Origin: an uncultured bacterium | Lineage (GTDB): Bacteria > Hydrogenedentota > Hydrogenedentia > Hydrogenedentales > Hydrogenedentaceae | Reading direction: 5' to 3' | NCBI GenBank assembly: GCA_938014335.1 | Contig: CALLRP010000024.1 | Coordinates: forward strand, 21,623-85,622 | DNA length: 64,000 nucleotides | Part shown: one piece after another, positions 1 to 9,296 of the stretch | Layout: the number at the start of each line of letters is the position of its first letter | How positions within the stretch are numbered: position 1 is the stretch's first letter | Program-made: the position numbers and the translations under genes | Notes under the pieces: model-generated | The model's database searches: none | Seen by the model: only the letters and a program-made list of their open reading frames with translations | What the model was told of the DNA's origin: nothing

Positions 1-126
1 AAGGCCCTCAACCTTTTCTGTCACTTTCTTTTCCACTTTTGGGGGCAAAGTAACTGCTTTCTGTTCAGGAGAAAAACAAGAAGAAAGAAGCAGTAAAAGG
101 AACAAAGGAAAAATCCCCAATAACAT
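1..126 (-). CDS. Lipoprotein, N-terminal fragment (runs off left edge)
   Basis: The complement reads from an ATG at 126 through 42 open codons to the window edge. The product starts with a hydrophobic signal (FLLLLSSC) whose last residues form a lipobox with Cys at residue 17, so it should be a lipid-anchored envelope protein. The visible mature part is Lys/Glu/Val-rich and gives no family. It is divergent from yicC. The call rests on the lipobox and on the absence of stops; the rest of the gene lies outside the window. Confidence 0.6.
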   Translation of the reverse strand, partial: MLLGIFPLFLLLLLSSCFSPEQKAVTLPPKVEKKVTEKVEGL

Positions 127-219
127 TTTTACTGAAAAATAAGTGTAAACAAGATTGTAAAACTTATCTATTTTCCTGCTCAAAACTCGTATTTTCATAT
201 CCTCAAATCTCAAATCAAA

Positions 220-249
220 TTGTTAAACATCTCTTTGTTTTATTATAAT
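220..249 (+). promoter_or_regulatory. Promoter of yicC-gmk-rpoZ-coaBC operon
   Basis: TTGTTA at 220-225 and TATAAT at 244-249 are separated by 18 bases, a good sigma-70 match. Transcription would begin near 256, leaving an untranslated leader of about 75 bases before the ATG at 331. Predicted from sequence only. Confidence 0.5.
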
Positions 250-330
250 AAATACACTCTTATAAAAAGAACAAATAAAAAACAGGAATGTTCACTTGGG
301 AAGATTATCGTTTCTGAAGGGGGAAATGCC

Positions 331-1203
331 ATGCGTAGTATGACGGGGTTTGGCAATGCCTCGGGAATAGTACGGGGTTCACTTGTTTCTCTGGAAATAA
401 GTTCCCTTAATCATAGGTCGTTAGAGCTTTCCATACGTGTCCCTTCACTTTGGGGACCTATTGAAACTTTTGTGCGAGACAAAATCCGACAGAGTATAAA
501 TCGTGGAAAAATCCATTTCTGGATGCGGAGACAGTCTACAGAAACGACCGAGCCCATTTTTACATTTAATGAAAATATGGCAAAGGAATACATAGAACAA
601 ATTAAAAAATTAAAGCAATTATTAAATACAAATGAAGAAATTTCTATAAATACGCTTATTCAATTGCCCGGTATTTTTGAAACAACCCTCTCTGATGAGG
701 AGTTGGAATTAATTAAATCTGAAGCAGAACCTTTAATTGAGTGTGCCATAGAAAATTTGAACCGATCAAGAGAAAAAGAAGGTCAAGCAATAAAAAAACA
801 GATACATGAACATCTAAATGAACTTGGTTCAGGGTTATCACTTCTTGAGCAAAAAGCCCCTGAATTGGTAGAACAACAAAAAGATAAAATTAGAACAAAA
901 TTGGCAGAAATATCTACAGACCTGACGGTGAAAGAAGAACGTATCGCTATGGAAACAGTGCTGTGGGCAGATAAACTCGATATTACTGAGGAAATAAATC
1001 GAGCTAATACCCATTTAACTCGTGCATTTGAACTCCTCGAAACAGAACAAAACGGTAAACCATTGAATTTTCTTGTTCAGGAAATAGGTAGAGAATTAAA
1101 TACAATAAGTGCAAAATTGCGTGATGCAGATCTTGCATGGCAGTTAGTTCAAATGAAAACGGTATTAGAAAAAATTCGTGAACAAATCCAGAATGTAGAA
1201 TAA
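331..1203 (+). CDS. yicC: YicC/YloC family endoribonuclease
   Basis: 290 residues, the usual length for the YicC/YloC family (about 290). The family is known as an RNA-cleaving stress-associated protein; in E. coli YicC takes part in small-RNA turnover. The start chosen is the ATG at 331, because the product then begins MRSMTGFGNASG, the conserved family N-terminus, and a GGGGG Shine-Dalgarno-like run lies just upstream at 320-324; a longer reading from a TTG at 220 would add an unconserved tail. The C-terminal part (ITEEINRANTHL, GKPLNFLVQEIGRELNTISAK) is the conserved DUF1732 region. It is the first gene of an operon with gmk (13 bases downstream), rpoZ and coaBC, a linkage common in bacteria. 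Confidence 0.93.
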   Translation: MRSMTGFGNASGIVRGSLVSLEISSLNHRSLELSIRVPSLWGPIETFVRDKIRQSINRGKIHFWMRRQSTETTEPIFTFNENMAKEYIEQIKKLKQLLNTNEEISINTLIQLPGIFETTLSDEELELIKSEAEPLIECAIENLNRSREKEGQAIKKQIHEHLNELGSGLSLLEQKAPELVEQQKDKIRTKLAEISTDLTVKEERIAMETVLWADKLDITEEINRANTHLTRAFELLETEQNGKPLNFLVQEIGRELNTISAKLRDADLAWQLVQMKTVLEKIREQIQNVE

Positions 1204-1216
1204 ACAGGAAATATCC

Positions 1217-1810
1217 GTGAACAAAAAACCATTGATAATTGTTGTTTCCGCCCCTTCCGGTGTAGGAAAAACCACAGTTATTCAATATCTAATGAAACAA
1301 AGGAATGACCTTGTCATATCTACTTCCGCTACGACAAGACCTCCTCGTCGCGGAGAACAGAATGGTATAGATTATTATTTTCTATCTAAAGAAGCGTTTG
1401 AAGAAAAGATTAAAAATAATGAATTTGTTGAGTATGCCCAGGTTCATGATGATTTATATGGAACATTATATTCCGAAATAGAAAAACATTTTCATTCCGG
1501 AAAAGACCTAATATTGGAATTAGATGTTCAGGGCATGCGAAGTATTAAAAGTAAGTTTCCGCATGTGATAACCATCTTCATGATGCCACCTTCACTAAAA
1601 GAAATGGAGTTTCGCTTAAAAAACAGAGGAACAGAATCGGAAGAAAAAATACAAAAAAGACTAAAAAGGGCACTGGAAGAAATGAAATTACGCACTGAAT
1701 TTGATTATACTATAGTAAATTATGAGGTGGAACAATCCGCAAACGACTTGAATTCTATCATTCATGCGGAACATTTGAAATCACATCGAGTTGAAATTCA
1801 TTTAGAATAA
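1217..1810 (+). CDS. gmk: Guanylate kinase
   Basis: Catalyses ATP + GMP to ADP + GDP, an essential step of guanine nucleotide supply in the cytoplasm. 197 residues, normal length. The Walker A loop APSGVGKT is at residues 12-19, followed by the GMP-binding segment (TSATTRPPRRGEQNGIDYYF) and the ELDVQG segment. The start is GTG at 1217, giving MNKKPLIIVVSAPSG, with an AGGA-like site upstream; no ATG lies nearby in frame. It sits between yicC and rpoZ, the classic yicC-gmk-rpoZ order. Confidence 0.96.
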   Translation: MNKKPLIIVVSAPSGVGKTTVIQYLMKQRNDLVISTSATTRPPRRGEQNGIDYYFLSKEAFEEKIKNNEFVEYAQVHDDLYGTLYSEIEKHFHSGKDLILELDVQGMRSIKSKFPHVITIFMMPPSLKEMEFRLKNRGTESEEKIQKRLKRALEEMKLRTEFDYTIVNYEVEQSANDLNSIIHAEHLKSHRVEIHLE

Positions 1811-1836
1811 AAAAATAATAACAGGAGGATTGTCAA

Positions 1837-2052
1837 ATGCCAGCTCCTTTTTATGTGGATGAATTACGTACTAAGATTGACAGCCTTTACCGATTGGTAA
1901 ATGTCGCATCAAAAAGGGTCAATCAAATTATCAAAAACGAACGACATGGCTTTGGCAAAAAGAAGAAGCCCACAATTATTGCTATTGATGAACTTATGGA
2001 AGGTAAAATAACTTACCGTAAAAACGAAAAAGAAGACCTTACCGAGATTTAA
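1837..2052 (+). CDS. rpoZ: RNA polymerase omega subunit
   Basis: 71-residue omega subunit, which helps fold and assemble the beta-prime subunit of RNA polymerase. The segment SLYRLVNVASKRVNQI matches the conserved omega helix that normally reads R(F/Y)xLVxxAxxRAxQ, followed by KKPTIIAIDELMEGKI. A strong AGGAGG site stands 9 bases before the ATG. The family is short and variable, so the position after gmk adds much to the call. In E. coli, omega also forms part of a ppGpp site; nothing here shows whether that holds. Confidence 0.88.
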   Translation: MPAPFYVDELRTKIDSLYRLVNVASKRVNQIIKNERHGFGKKKKPTIIAIDELMEGKITYRKNEKEDLTEI

Positions 2053-2069
2053 TCGAAAGCTACTAAAGC

Positions 2070-3281
2070 ATGTGTTTCTCTTTCCGGAACAAGATTGTTT
2101 TATTAGGGGTTACAGGGTCTATTTCTGCATATAAAGCTTGTGAACTTTGCAGTCGCCTTGTCCAGAATGAAGCCAAAGTTTATGTTGCCATGACTGAAAA
2201 TGCTCAAAAGTTAGTCTGCCCTGCTACCTTTGAAAGCCTCTCCGGAAACCCTGTAATTACAGGCATGTTCGAATCTTATACATTGGGTCCATTATCCCAT
2301 ATATCATTAACCCATGAAACCAATTTATTTATTGTCGCCCCTGCGACTGCGAATATCATGGCGAAATCGGCTCATGGGATTGCAGACGATTGGCTCAGCA
2401 CGGCACTGTTAGCAACAAATGCCCCCGTTCTCTGGGCTCCCGCAATGAATCCACAAATGTATTTAAACCCCGCCACACAGAAAAACATAGAAATCCTTAA
2501 GGACAGGGGACATTACTTCATTGGTCCCGAGACAGGTAAAACCGCTTGCGGAGAGATGGGTCCCGGTAGGATGGCAGAACCCGCTCATATTCTCGAACAT
2601 GCCGATACATTAATAAACCCAATAAAAGACTTCTCCGGTAAAAAAATTCTTATTACAAGCGGTCCAACCCAAGAACCTATTGACCCTGTCCGATATATTT
2701 CCAATCGTTCCTCCGGCAAAATGGGAAAAGCACTTACCATGGAGGCACTTCGTAGGGGTGCACAAGTAACTGTAATATCAGGACCTGCATCGGAACCTTT
2801 ACCCTATTTCGCTGAAAAAATCTTTGTTCGAACTGCTCAGGAAATGTATGAAGAAACTATTAAAAGATTCCCCGAATATGACATATTTATTGGAGCTGCT
2901 GCAGTAGCTGATTATGCTGTAAAAGCTCCTGCCAATGAAAAACACAAACGAAATGGTTCCATGCATTGTTTAGAGTTAGTCCCCAACCCTGACATCATCA
3001 AAAAATTAGGTGAAATAAAACGACCCCATCAGATAACCGTAGGATTTGCAGCAGAAACACATCATCTCATTGAATATGCTCAGGAAAAACTGAAACGCAA
3101 AAATCTTGACCTCATTATTGCGAATCAAGTGGGTGGTGAAAATTGTGCTTTCGGCTCCGATAATGTATGTGCCCTCATGATAACACCCACCTCACAAGAT
3201 GAGAAGCCCACCCTCATCCCCAAAAGCGAACTAACCCACCGTATCTTCAACCGCATAGCTGAAATCATGAACCATAAATAG
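2070..3281 (+). CDS. coaBC: Bifunctional phosphopantothenoylcysteine decarboxylase / phosphopantothenate-cysteine ligase
   Basis: Two steps of coenzyme A synthesis in one 403-residue protein (family length about 400). The N-terminal CoaC flavoprotein half shows GVTGSISAYKACEL, the catalytic His in LSHISLTHETN, the PATAN segment (variant of PASAN), the substrate clamp PAMNPQMYLNP and the active Cys in TACGEMGPGRM. The C-terminal CoaB half shows ITSGPTQEPIDPVRYISNRS, AAAVADY and a VGFAAET nucleotide segment. It starts 17 bases after rpoZ with ATG at 2070 and ends the operon. Confidence 0.96.
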   Translation: MCFSFRNKIVLLGVTGSISAYKACELCSRLVQNEAKVYVAMTENAQKLVCPATFESLSGNPVITGMFESYTLGPLSHISLTHETNLFIVAPATANIMAKSAHGIADDWLSTALLATNAPVLWAPAMNPQMYLNPATQKNIEILKDRGHYFIGPETGKTACGEMGPGRMAEPAHILEHADTLINPIKDFSGKKILITSGPTQEPIDPVRYISNRSSGKMGKALTMEALRRGAQVTVISGPASEPLPYFAEKIFVRTAQEMYEETIKRFPEYDIFIGAAAVADYAVKAPANEKHKRNGSMHCLELVPNPDIIKKLGEIKRPHQITVGFAAETHHLIEYAQEKLKRKNLDLIIANQVGGENCAFGSDNVCALMITPTSQDEKPTLIPKSELTHRIFNRIAEIMNHK

Positions 3282-3355
3282 TTTTTCTGAATAAAAGTTG
3301 AAAAAAATTGTATAATGTTTATACTTAATATTAAAAATATTAAATGAGGTTTTTT

Positions 3356-4033
3356 ATGGAAAAGAAACAAAAAATCGGTTTTATCTTATTTATTCTGCCA
3401 TTTTTGATAGTTGTTTTTTCTGTAAGTGCAGAGGTTACGATAACACAACAAGTTTCGGGCGAGGGTGTTTATACTTCCGATACCCTTCTCTATTATATCC
3501 CTGGCAAATCCGTTAACATTACTATTTCTTTTACTAATACCTCTTCTGAAAATGTCCTTGCATTAGGTTTACAATCTTATTTGCCGTTGGGTTGGCAGTT
3601 TCAGGGTATTTCTACAGGAACAAACACGCTTGCTGTCTTTCCTTCAGCAGGAAAAATTTCTGATGGAACAGTGCCATTTGAATTTGCCTGGATACAAATT
3701 CCTGCTTTCCCTTTTGAATTTACTTTTAGTGTAAACATCCCTTCCGATTTTCAAGGAGTTACAGAAATCCACTCTCAATCTTTATATCGTTACACGGGTG
3801 GGCAATTAACTTCTAACATAGCCCAAACCTCTTTCGAAGGGGGGGCTATACCCCAGGAGGGAGAAGGACAAACAGAAGGCGAAGGTGAAAAACCGAGTTG
3901 TATGGAACGAGTTTTCAGTGGATGTAATTCTGGAACAAAAACTGCAAGACAACAACCATCAAAATTTCTTTTTGATCTCCTATTTGTCCTTACTATTATA
4001 GGAACTTTAGGTGTTTCAAGAAAAAGCAAATAA
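3356..4033 (+). CDS. Exported surface protein with CTERM-like sorting tail
   Basis: 225 residues if translation begins at the ATG at 3356, favoured over the ATG at 3344 because TGAGG lies at a proper distance before it. Order: signal peptide (residues 1-25, ending near VSAE); a beta-rich domain (to about 160) with NxSxEN/LALGLQSYLPLGWQF resembling DUF11-type cell-surface repeats; a Gly/Glu linker (EGEGQTEGEGE); a Cys pair (SCMERVFSGC); a membrane helix (FLFDLLFVLTIIGTLGV); and a basic end RKSK. This tripartite tail resembles PEP-CTERM/MYXO-CTERM sorting signals and recurs at 4046-5338 and 58407-59384. Likely co-transcribed with the next gene, 12 bases on. The exact function is unknown; surface location is inferred. 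Confidence 0.8.
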   Translation: MEKKQKIGFILFILPFLIVVFSVSAEVTITQQVSGEGVYTSDTLLYYIPGKSVNITISFTNTSSENVLALGLQSYLPLGWQFQGISTGTNTLAVFPSAGKISDGTVPFEFAWIQIPAFPFEFTFSVNIPSDFQGVTEIHSQSLYRYTGGQLTSNIAQTSFEGGAIPQEGEGQTEGEGEKPSCMERVFSGCNSGTKTARQQPSKFLFDLLFVLTIIGTLGVSRKSK

Positions 4034-4045
4034 AAGGAATTTATC

Positions 4046-5338
4046 ATGAAAAAAATAACTATGCTTTTTTCTGTATTCTATCTTATTGGTTTTATGATTG
4101 CTTTGGACTCCTTCTCGGAAAAAATCTTTTTTATTGCTCCTGATGCAAATATTTTTCAAGAAGTTTTCCCAGATAAATTACAAAAAAATACATGGTATCC
4201 TGACGGGATAACGCTTGAGGTTTTCAACACAAGTTACATCACTTTCAATATTGCTTATTCCGACCCAAGTGGGAGAGGTTTTAACGACCCTGTTCATCCT
4301 AATCGCAAACGGTGTCTTGAAAGTGCTTTGATGTATATTTCAAATATATTAAAAACCTCGGGAACTATTGATATTCTTGTTAAACCAAGTGAATTTGATG
4401 GGAATGATGCTATTGCTTTTGGAGGTAGTTATGTTTTTGAAAATCAAGATACTTTTAGTAGTTGCTTTTCACAATTACGACTTCTGAAAGGAACAAAACC
4501 AGTTCCTAGTATGCCGGAAATTCAGTTAACCGTTGATTTTGGACGAAATTATTATGAAGATCCGGATAATGTTTTTCCTGCCAATAATCAGTTAGATTTG
4601 CTATCTGTGCTTATTCATGAGTTTACACATGGATTTGGATTTTTGTCGTTTGTAGAAGAGGATGGGAAAACCCCTTTGACTTCAAACAACAAGTATTTAT
4701 TCACTGTTTTCGACCAATTTATTTATAAAGGAGACTTAGCCCTTTTTGCAGGCTCGCCCCCTGCTTTTCAAGGAGTTCCCTCAGATACTATCAGTAATCA
4801 ATTAGTCTTTAAATCATCATATATTGAAACTCACTTCGGACATGAAGGAATTGCTATATATTCAAAGAATCCATTTGCAGATGGTACAAGTTTGAATCAC
4901 TGGGACCCGGACAGAACAGGCATAATAGACGCTGTTATGAATCCTCGTTATATCGCAGGGGCTATAATTCGTCAATATACATTGTTAGACCTTTGTGCAT
5001 TGAAATCTATCGGCTATGCCAATATCCTACTGCCCGATACAGAAGGTACATTGGAAGGATTACCTGAAGGGACAGGAGAAGGGACAGGAGAAGGAACAGG
5101 AGAAGGAACTCATGAAGGAATAGGTGAAGGGAATACAACTGAAGGACAAACATCAGAAGGAACGAATATAGAAGGGAGTTTAGAAGGAACACCTACACCT
5201 GATGGAGAAAATGGTTCTTCTGATGATACCTGTGGATGTGTGAAAAATCAAAGTATTACAAAACTTATCTTTGACTTTATTTTGATAGGAATGGTCTTAC
5301 TCCTTATTTCTCAAAAGCAATGTAATTCAAAAAAATAG
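4046..5338 (+). CDS. Putative secreted zinc metallopeptidase with CTERM-like tail
   Basis: 430 residues with a signal-like hydrophobic start (1-24). The zinc site HEFTHGFGFLSF is at residues 191-202: HExxH plus Gly, as in metzincin-like peptidases, although the usual third His/Asp ligand is not obvious (Ser at that place). A downstream DPDRTGIIDAVMNPRY resembles the MNP Met-turn of such enzymes. From about residue 344 a Glu/Gly/Thr linker with tandem EGTG units leads to DDTCGCVKNQ, a membrane helix (LIFDFILIGMVLLLIS) and a Lys-rich end, the same sorting-like tail as the preceding protein. An AAGG site precedes the ATG. Peptidase activity is inferred from the motif; the substrate is unknown. 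Confidence 0.75.
   Translation: MKKITMLFSVFYLIGFMIALDSFSEKIFFIAPDANIFQEVFPDKLQKNTWYPDGITLEVFNTSYITFNIAYSDPSGRGFNDPVHPNRKRCLESALMYISNILKTSGTIDILVKPSEFDGNDAIAFGGSYVFENQDTFSSCFSQLRLLKGTKPVPSMPEIQLTVDFGRNYYEDPDNVFPANNQLDLLSVLIHEFTHGFGFLSFVEEDGKTPLTSNNKYLFTVFDQFIYKGDLALFAGSPPAFQGVPSDTISNQLVFKSSYIETHFGHEGIAIYSKNPFADGTSLNHWDPDRTGIIDAVMNPRYIAGAIIRQYTLLDLCALKSIGYANILLPDTEGTLEGLPEGTGEGTGEGTGEGTHEGIGEGNTTEGQTSEGTNIEGSLEGTPTPDGENGSSDDTCGCVKNQSITKLIFDFILIGMVLLLISQKQCNSKK
5066..5113 (+). repeat. 12-bp tandem repeat coding the EGTG linker
   Basis: Four consecutive 12-base units at 5066-5113: the first two are identical (GAAGGGACAGGA), the third differs at one base and the fourth is half diverged. They encode EGTG EGTG EGTG EGTH within the linker of the metallopeptidase. 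Irregular GAAGG(A/G) codon pairs continue on both sides to about 5190. Near-identical units suggest recent slippage or expansion. Confidence 0.85.
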
Positions 5339-5494
5339 ATGTTTTATTCTATATTATTCGGGCTTATTGTATCATCTATGTTTAATAGAGAATAATTTAT
5401 AACTTGTGAAAATGGTATTATTTTTGATAAACTATAAATTCAATTAATAATTTGGGCAGAGTAATCGGGTCTTAAACAAAGAAAGGAAAAAGAT

Positions 5495-7099
5495 ATGGCA
5501 AGAATTCTTGTTTTAGATAATTTAAGTGAGGAAGGTATTGAAATATTTAAGCAGGCTGGATTAGAGGTGGATGTAAAACCTCCCCAAAAACCAGAGGAAT
5601 TAGCCCAAATCATAGGGAATTATGACGGTTTAGTCGTTCGTAGTGCTACCAAAGTGACTAAAGAATCGCTATTGCATGCCAAAAACTTGAAAGTAGTCGG
5701 CAGAGCGGGTGCCGGAACTGACAATATTGATAAAGACTTTGCTACCCAAATGGGTATTGTTGTAATGAACACACCCGGCGGAAATACAATTTCTGCCTGT
5801 GAACATACTTTCGCCCTAATGTTAGCCCTTTGTCGTAATATCCCTTCTGCCCATAATTCTATGATGGCAGGTAAATGGGACCGTAAGAAATACATGGGCG
5901 TAGAACTACGGGGCAAAACTTTGGGTATTATTGGAGTAGGGAGAATTGGCGGTGCAGTGGCTAAGCGGGCATTAGCATTTGAGATGAAAGTAATAGCCCA
6001 TGACCCTATTTTAACTCCTTTGAAAGCAGAGGCATTAGGTGTAGAACTCGTTAGTCTTGAACAACTTATAAAAGAATCTGACTTTATATCTATTCACACA
6101 CCGAAGACAGAGAAAACAAACAATATGATTCGATTAGAACAGTTAAAACAGATGAAACCTAATTGTAGAATTATAAACTGTGCTCGTGGTGGAATTGTTA
6201 ACGAAGAAGATTTAGCGATTGCTCTTCGTGAAAAGATAATTGCAGGTGCTGCATTGGATGTGTTTACTTCGGAACCTCCTGTGAATAATCCGTTTTTGGG
6301 GGTGGACAATGTAATATTAACACCTCATTTAGCCGCATCTACCGAGGAAGCACAAGTTGTTGTTGCTGTTGATATTGCAAAACAAATGGTTGATTTCCTG
6401 ACGACAGGTGCCATTGTTAATGCGGTAAATGTCCCGAGTATAGACCCTGAAACCAGAAAAGTATTACAGCCCCTTATTGATTTAGGGGAGCGTTTAGGTA
6501 TGTTCCAGTCATTATATACGCGTGGGAGACCCACTTCATTGCAAATTGAATACGCAGGAGAAATAGGAGTGACGGATACTTACCCTATAACATCTGCCAT
6601 TCTGACAGGCTTCTTGAAGCCATTAGTTGAAACAGTAAATATGATTAGTGCCCCAGTTCAAATTAAAGAACGAGGCATTGAATGTCATGAACGAAAAACA
6701 GCCCGTCCCTCTAACTATGCTTTTGAAATTTCTCTTCGTGTCGAAACAGACCAAGAATCCCACACCGTTACAGGAACCTTATTCCATAAAACTGATGCAC
6801 GAATTTGCAGTATTGATGGAATGCGGGTAGATGCAAAACCCGAAGGATATATGTTGGTTTGCAGAAATGAGGATAAACCTCTTGTAATAGGACGGCTTTG
6901 CACTCGCATTGGTGAAGCAGGGGTTAACATCGCTAATTTAATGTTGGGTCGAGATATTAAAGGAGGACTTGCTCTTACTGTTCTTAACCTTGACCAGCCT
7001 TTAAGTGATGAAGTTATTCAAGATTGTGCAAAATTACCTCATATCATAGAAGCTCGACTTCTTTCTTTGCCGGACAACAATACAAACCATAACCAATAA
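5495..7099 (+). CDS. serA: D-3-phosphoglycerate dehydrogenase (long form with ACT domain)
   Basis: First step of serine synthesis, oxidising 3-phosphoglycerate with NAD+. 534 residues, matching the long type with an extra allosteric substrate-binding domain and a C-terminal ACT domain, as in Mycobacterium. The Rossmann loop is GVGRIGGAVAKRA (147-159). The catalytic triad residues are R231 (NCARGGIV), E260 (TSEPP) and H278 (PHLAAST). The ACT domain at about 455-525 (GRLCTRIGEAGVNIANLMLG) is the usual serine-feedback site. An AAAGGAAAAA site precedes the ATG. It stands alone, with 155 bases free upstream and 85 downstream. Confidence 0.96.
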   Translation: MARILVLDNLSEEGIEIFKQAGLEVDVKPPQKPEELAQIIGNYDGLVVRSATKVTKESLLHAKNLKVVGRAGAGTDNIDKDFATQMGIVVMNTPGGNTISACEHTFALMLALCRNIPSAHNSMMAGKWDRKKYMGVELRGKTLGIIGVGRIGGAVAKRALAFEMKVIAHDPILTPLKAEALGVELVSLEQLIKESDFISIHTPKTEKTNNMIRLEQLKQMKPNCRIINCARGGIVNEEDLAIALREKIIAGAALDVFTSEPPVNNPFLGVDNVILTPHLAASTEEAQVVVAVDIAKQMVDFLTTGAIVNAVNVPSIDPETRKVLQPLIDLGERLGMFQSLYTRGRPTSLQIEYAGEIGVTDTYPITSAILTGFLKPLVETVNMISAPVQIKERGIECHERKTARPSNYAFEISLRVETDQESHTVTGTLFHKTDARICSIDGMRVDAKPEGYMLVCRNEDKPLVIGRLCTRIGEAGVNIANLMLGRDIKGGLALTVLNLDQPLSDEVIQDCAKLPHIIEARLLSLPDNNTNHNQ

Positions 7100-7184
7100 A
7101 TTTGTATTAGAAGTTAAATAAGTTATTAGTACAAATAAAAGGATAATTATTTTAAATTATATTTATTTATGAGGAGAATGATTT

Positions 7185-8429
7185 ATGGCAAAAAATTTAA
7201 TTCAAGTTCCCAAAGGAGAAAAAATAATCTTTAAAGATGGCATTATACATACTCCTGACCAGCCGATTATTGGTTTTATTGAAGGTGATGGAACAGGTCC
7301 TGATATATGGAAAGCATCAAAATATTTGTTTGATTCCGCAGTAGAATTTTGCTACGGGAATAAAAGAAAAATAGCGTGGATGGAACTTTACGCGGGAGAA
7401 AAAGCAAATAAAGTAGCTAATACTTATCTACCTGAAGAAACTCTTGAAAAAATCCGTGAATATCAGATTACCATTAAAGGACCTTTAACAACCCCGGTGG
7501 GGGGAGGTTTTCGGAGTTTAAATGTAACTCTTCGGCAGATGCTTGACTTGTTTGCATGTGTTCGTCCCGTTCGATATTTTCCGGGTGTGCCCAGTCCTGT
7601 GAAGAATCCTGCAGATGTGGATGTAGTTATCTTTCGTGAGAATACAGAAGATGTTTATGCCGGATTTGAATTCCCCTCCGGCTCTGCTGAAGCAAAAAAA
7701 TTAATTGACTTTTGTAAGAAGGAATTTGGTTGGAATATTCGCCCTGATTCGGGGATTGGTATTAAACCGATTAGTGAAATGGGGTCAAAACGGCTTATTC
7801 GTTCTGCTATTAAGTATGCACTCGCTCATGAAAAACGCTCGGTAACCCTCGTCCACAAGGGAAACATTATGAAATATACGGAGGGTGCTTTTCTAAATTG
7901 GGGTTATGAATTAGTCCGTGAAGAATTTGCAGGTTCCGCAGTTTGTTGGAGTGATTGCAACGGGAATCCAGGAGATAAACTGCTTGTTAAGGACACTATA
8001 GCGGATATTTTTTTACAGCAAATATTAACTCGTCCCAGAGAGTTTGATGTTGTTGCAACAATGAACTTGAATGGGGATTATATAAGTGATGCTATTGCTG
8101 CACAGGTTGGCGGAATTGGTATTGCTCCAGGGGCAAATATTAACTACGAAAATGGTTATGCTATTTTTGAAGCAACTCATGGAACTGCCCCGAAGTATGC
8201 CAATTTAGACAAAGTAAATCCAAGTAGTCTTATACTTTCCGGCGTCATGATGTTTGAATATATTGGATGGAATGAAGTTGTTGATGTAATTACCCGTGCT
8301 TTAATCAAAACCTATCAAGACCGTATCGTAACTTATGATTTTGCAAGATTAACTACAGGTGCTCAAGAAGTAAAGTGCAGTGAATTTGCTGGGGCAGTAG
8401 TCGCACGATTTAGTAATAATGCAGAATAA
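7185..8429 (+). CDS. icd: Isocitrate dehydrogenase, NADP-dependent
   Basis: TCA-cycle enzyme converting isocitrate to 2-oxoglutarate with NADP+. 414 residues, like the E. coli enzyme (416). The substrate loop [13 protein letters not shown] contains S111, equivalent to the serine phosphorylated in E. coli. [12 protein letters not shown] is the conserved metal/substrate region. Cofactor residues fit NADP: Lys-Tyr in HGTAPKYA, and Tyr and Arg in TYDFARL. An AGGAG site precedes the ATG. No isocitrate dehydrogenase kinase gene is visible in the window. Transcribed alone or with the kinase gene 99 bases downstream. Confidence 0.96.
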   Translation: MAKNLIQVPKGEKIIFKDGIIHTPDQPIIGFIEGDGTGPDIWKASKYLFDSAVEFCYGNKRKIAWMELYAGEKANKVANTYLPEETLEKIREYQITIKGPLTTPVGGGFRSLNVTLRQMLDLFACVRPVRYFPGVPSPVKNPADVDVVIFRENTEDVYAGFEFPSGSAEAKKLIDFCKKEFGWNIRPDSGIGIKPISEMGSKRLIRSAIKYALAHEKRSVTLVHKGNIMKYTEGAFLNWGYELVREEFAGSAVCWSDCNGNPGDKLLVKDTIADIFLQQILTRPREFDVVATMNLNGDYISDAIAAQVGGIGIAPGANINYENGYAIFEATHGTAPKYANLDKVNPSSLILSGVMMFEYIGWNEVVDVITRALIKTYQDRIVTYDFARLTTGAQEVKCSEFAGAVVARFSNNAE

Positions 8430-8528
8430 GATTGTATAAGGGATATTTTCTTGAAAACTCCCTGAATAAAATATTAAACTTTAAAGTGTAGTTCAAATAA
8501 TTGAGTAATAAATTTAGGAAATCTAAAA

Positions 8529-9296
8529 TTGGCTGACAGTTTTTCTATACAACAAGCCTTACCGGATATAGAAGAACGAATTGAAAAATTACACCGATTA
8601 GCCACAGCAGGATTGTGTATTAACAGTGTAATCCATGACACGAACAATTACCTGGGGGCTATCATGGCGTACGCGGAACTTCTTCAGATGGACACATCAC
8701 CGGGGGAGGAAAGCCATCGGATGTTGGGTAAAATTATTGAATGTGTTCAGAATTGTTCCGTGTTAATGAACGGACTTAATACTATTTCCCGAAGTAGAGA
8801 TACCCTTGTAACTCTTGTGGAAATTCCAGAACTTATCAATACCGTTTTTCATCTAAGAAAATATTATCAGAAAGTACTGAAAATATGGGTTGAAAAGGAA
8901 ATTGAAAGTGATATTAAACCCATCGTCGTAGACCTCCCACGACTCCAATTAGCTCTTCTTCATATAATAAAAAACGCAGAAGAGAATTTGGAATTGAAGG
9001 AACCTAAAGATGATGAGCCACGAAGATTGAAGGTATCATGTAAAGGTGATGATGATGGAATTTTGATAAGTGTTCATGATAATGGTCCTCTATTAATTAA
9101 GAAAAGCACAGAAAATTTTTTTGAACCCTATACCACATCTAAAGACCAACATCATATAGGATTAGGTTTAACTATAGCTCAGAAGTATATAGAAGAACAC
9201 AATGGATTTATAAGATACTCTGCTAAAGAAGGTTTCACCGTTTGGCTTCCTTTTGATAATCCTAAAGTCACATTATTACATGAAGAAACGAAATAG
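8529..9296 (+). CDS. Soluble histidine kinase (no sensor domain)
   Basis: 255 residues consisting only of a kinase core. The H-box SVIHDTNNYLGA puts the phosphorylated His at residue 36. The N-box is IIKNAEENL, G1 is HDNGPL, the F-box is FFEPYTTSK and G2 is GLGLTIAQKYIEEHNG. There is no membrane segment and no input domain, so it probably works with a partner protein. The start is TTG at 8529 with AGGAAA about 9 bases upstream; no ATG lies before the H-box. The stop codon (9294-9296) directly abuts the stop of the convergent gene at 9297. No response regulator is adjacent. Confidence 0.85.
   Translation: MADSFSIQQALPDIEERIEKLHRLATAGLCINSVIHDTNNYLGAIMAYAELLQMDTSPGEESHRMLGKIIECVQNCSVLMNGLNTISRSRDTLVTLVEIPELINTVFHLRKYYQKVLKIWVEKEIESDIKPIVVDLPRLQLALLHIIKNAEENLELKEPKDDEPRRLKVSCKGDDDGILISVHDNGPLLIKKSTENFFEPYTTSKDQHHIGLGLTIAQKYIEEHNGFIRYSAKEGFTVWLPFDNPKVTLLHEETK

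Noticed and set aside
5041..5190. GAAGG-rich repeat as a possible CRISPR or mobile repeat
   Set aside because: The units are contiguous, without spacers, and lie in frame in a coding linker (EGTG).
8430..8528. Imperfect hairpin AGGGA...TCCCT after icd as a terminator
   Set aside because: The stem is interrupted and no T tract follows on the plus strand.
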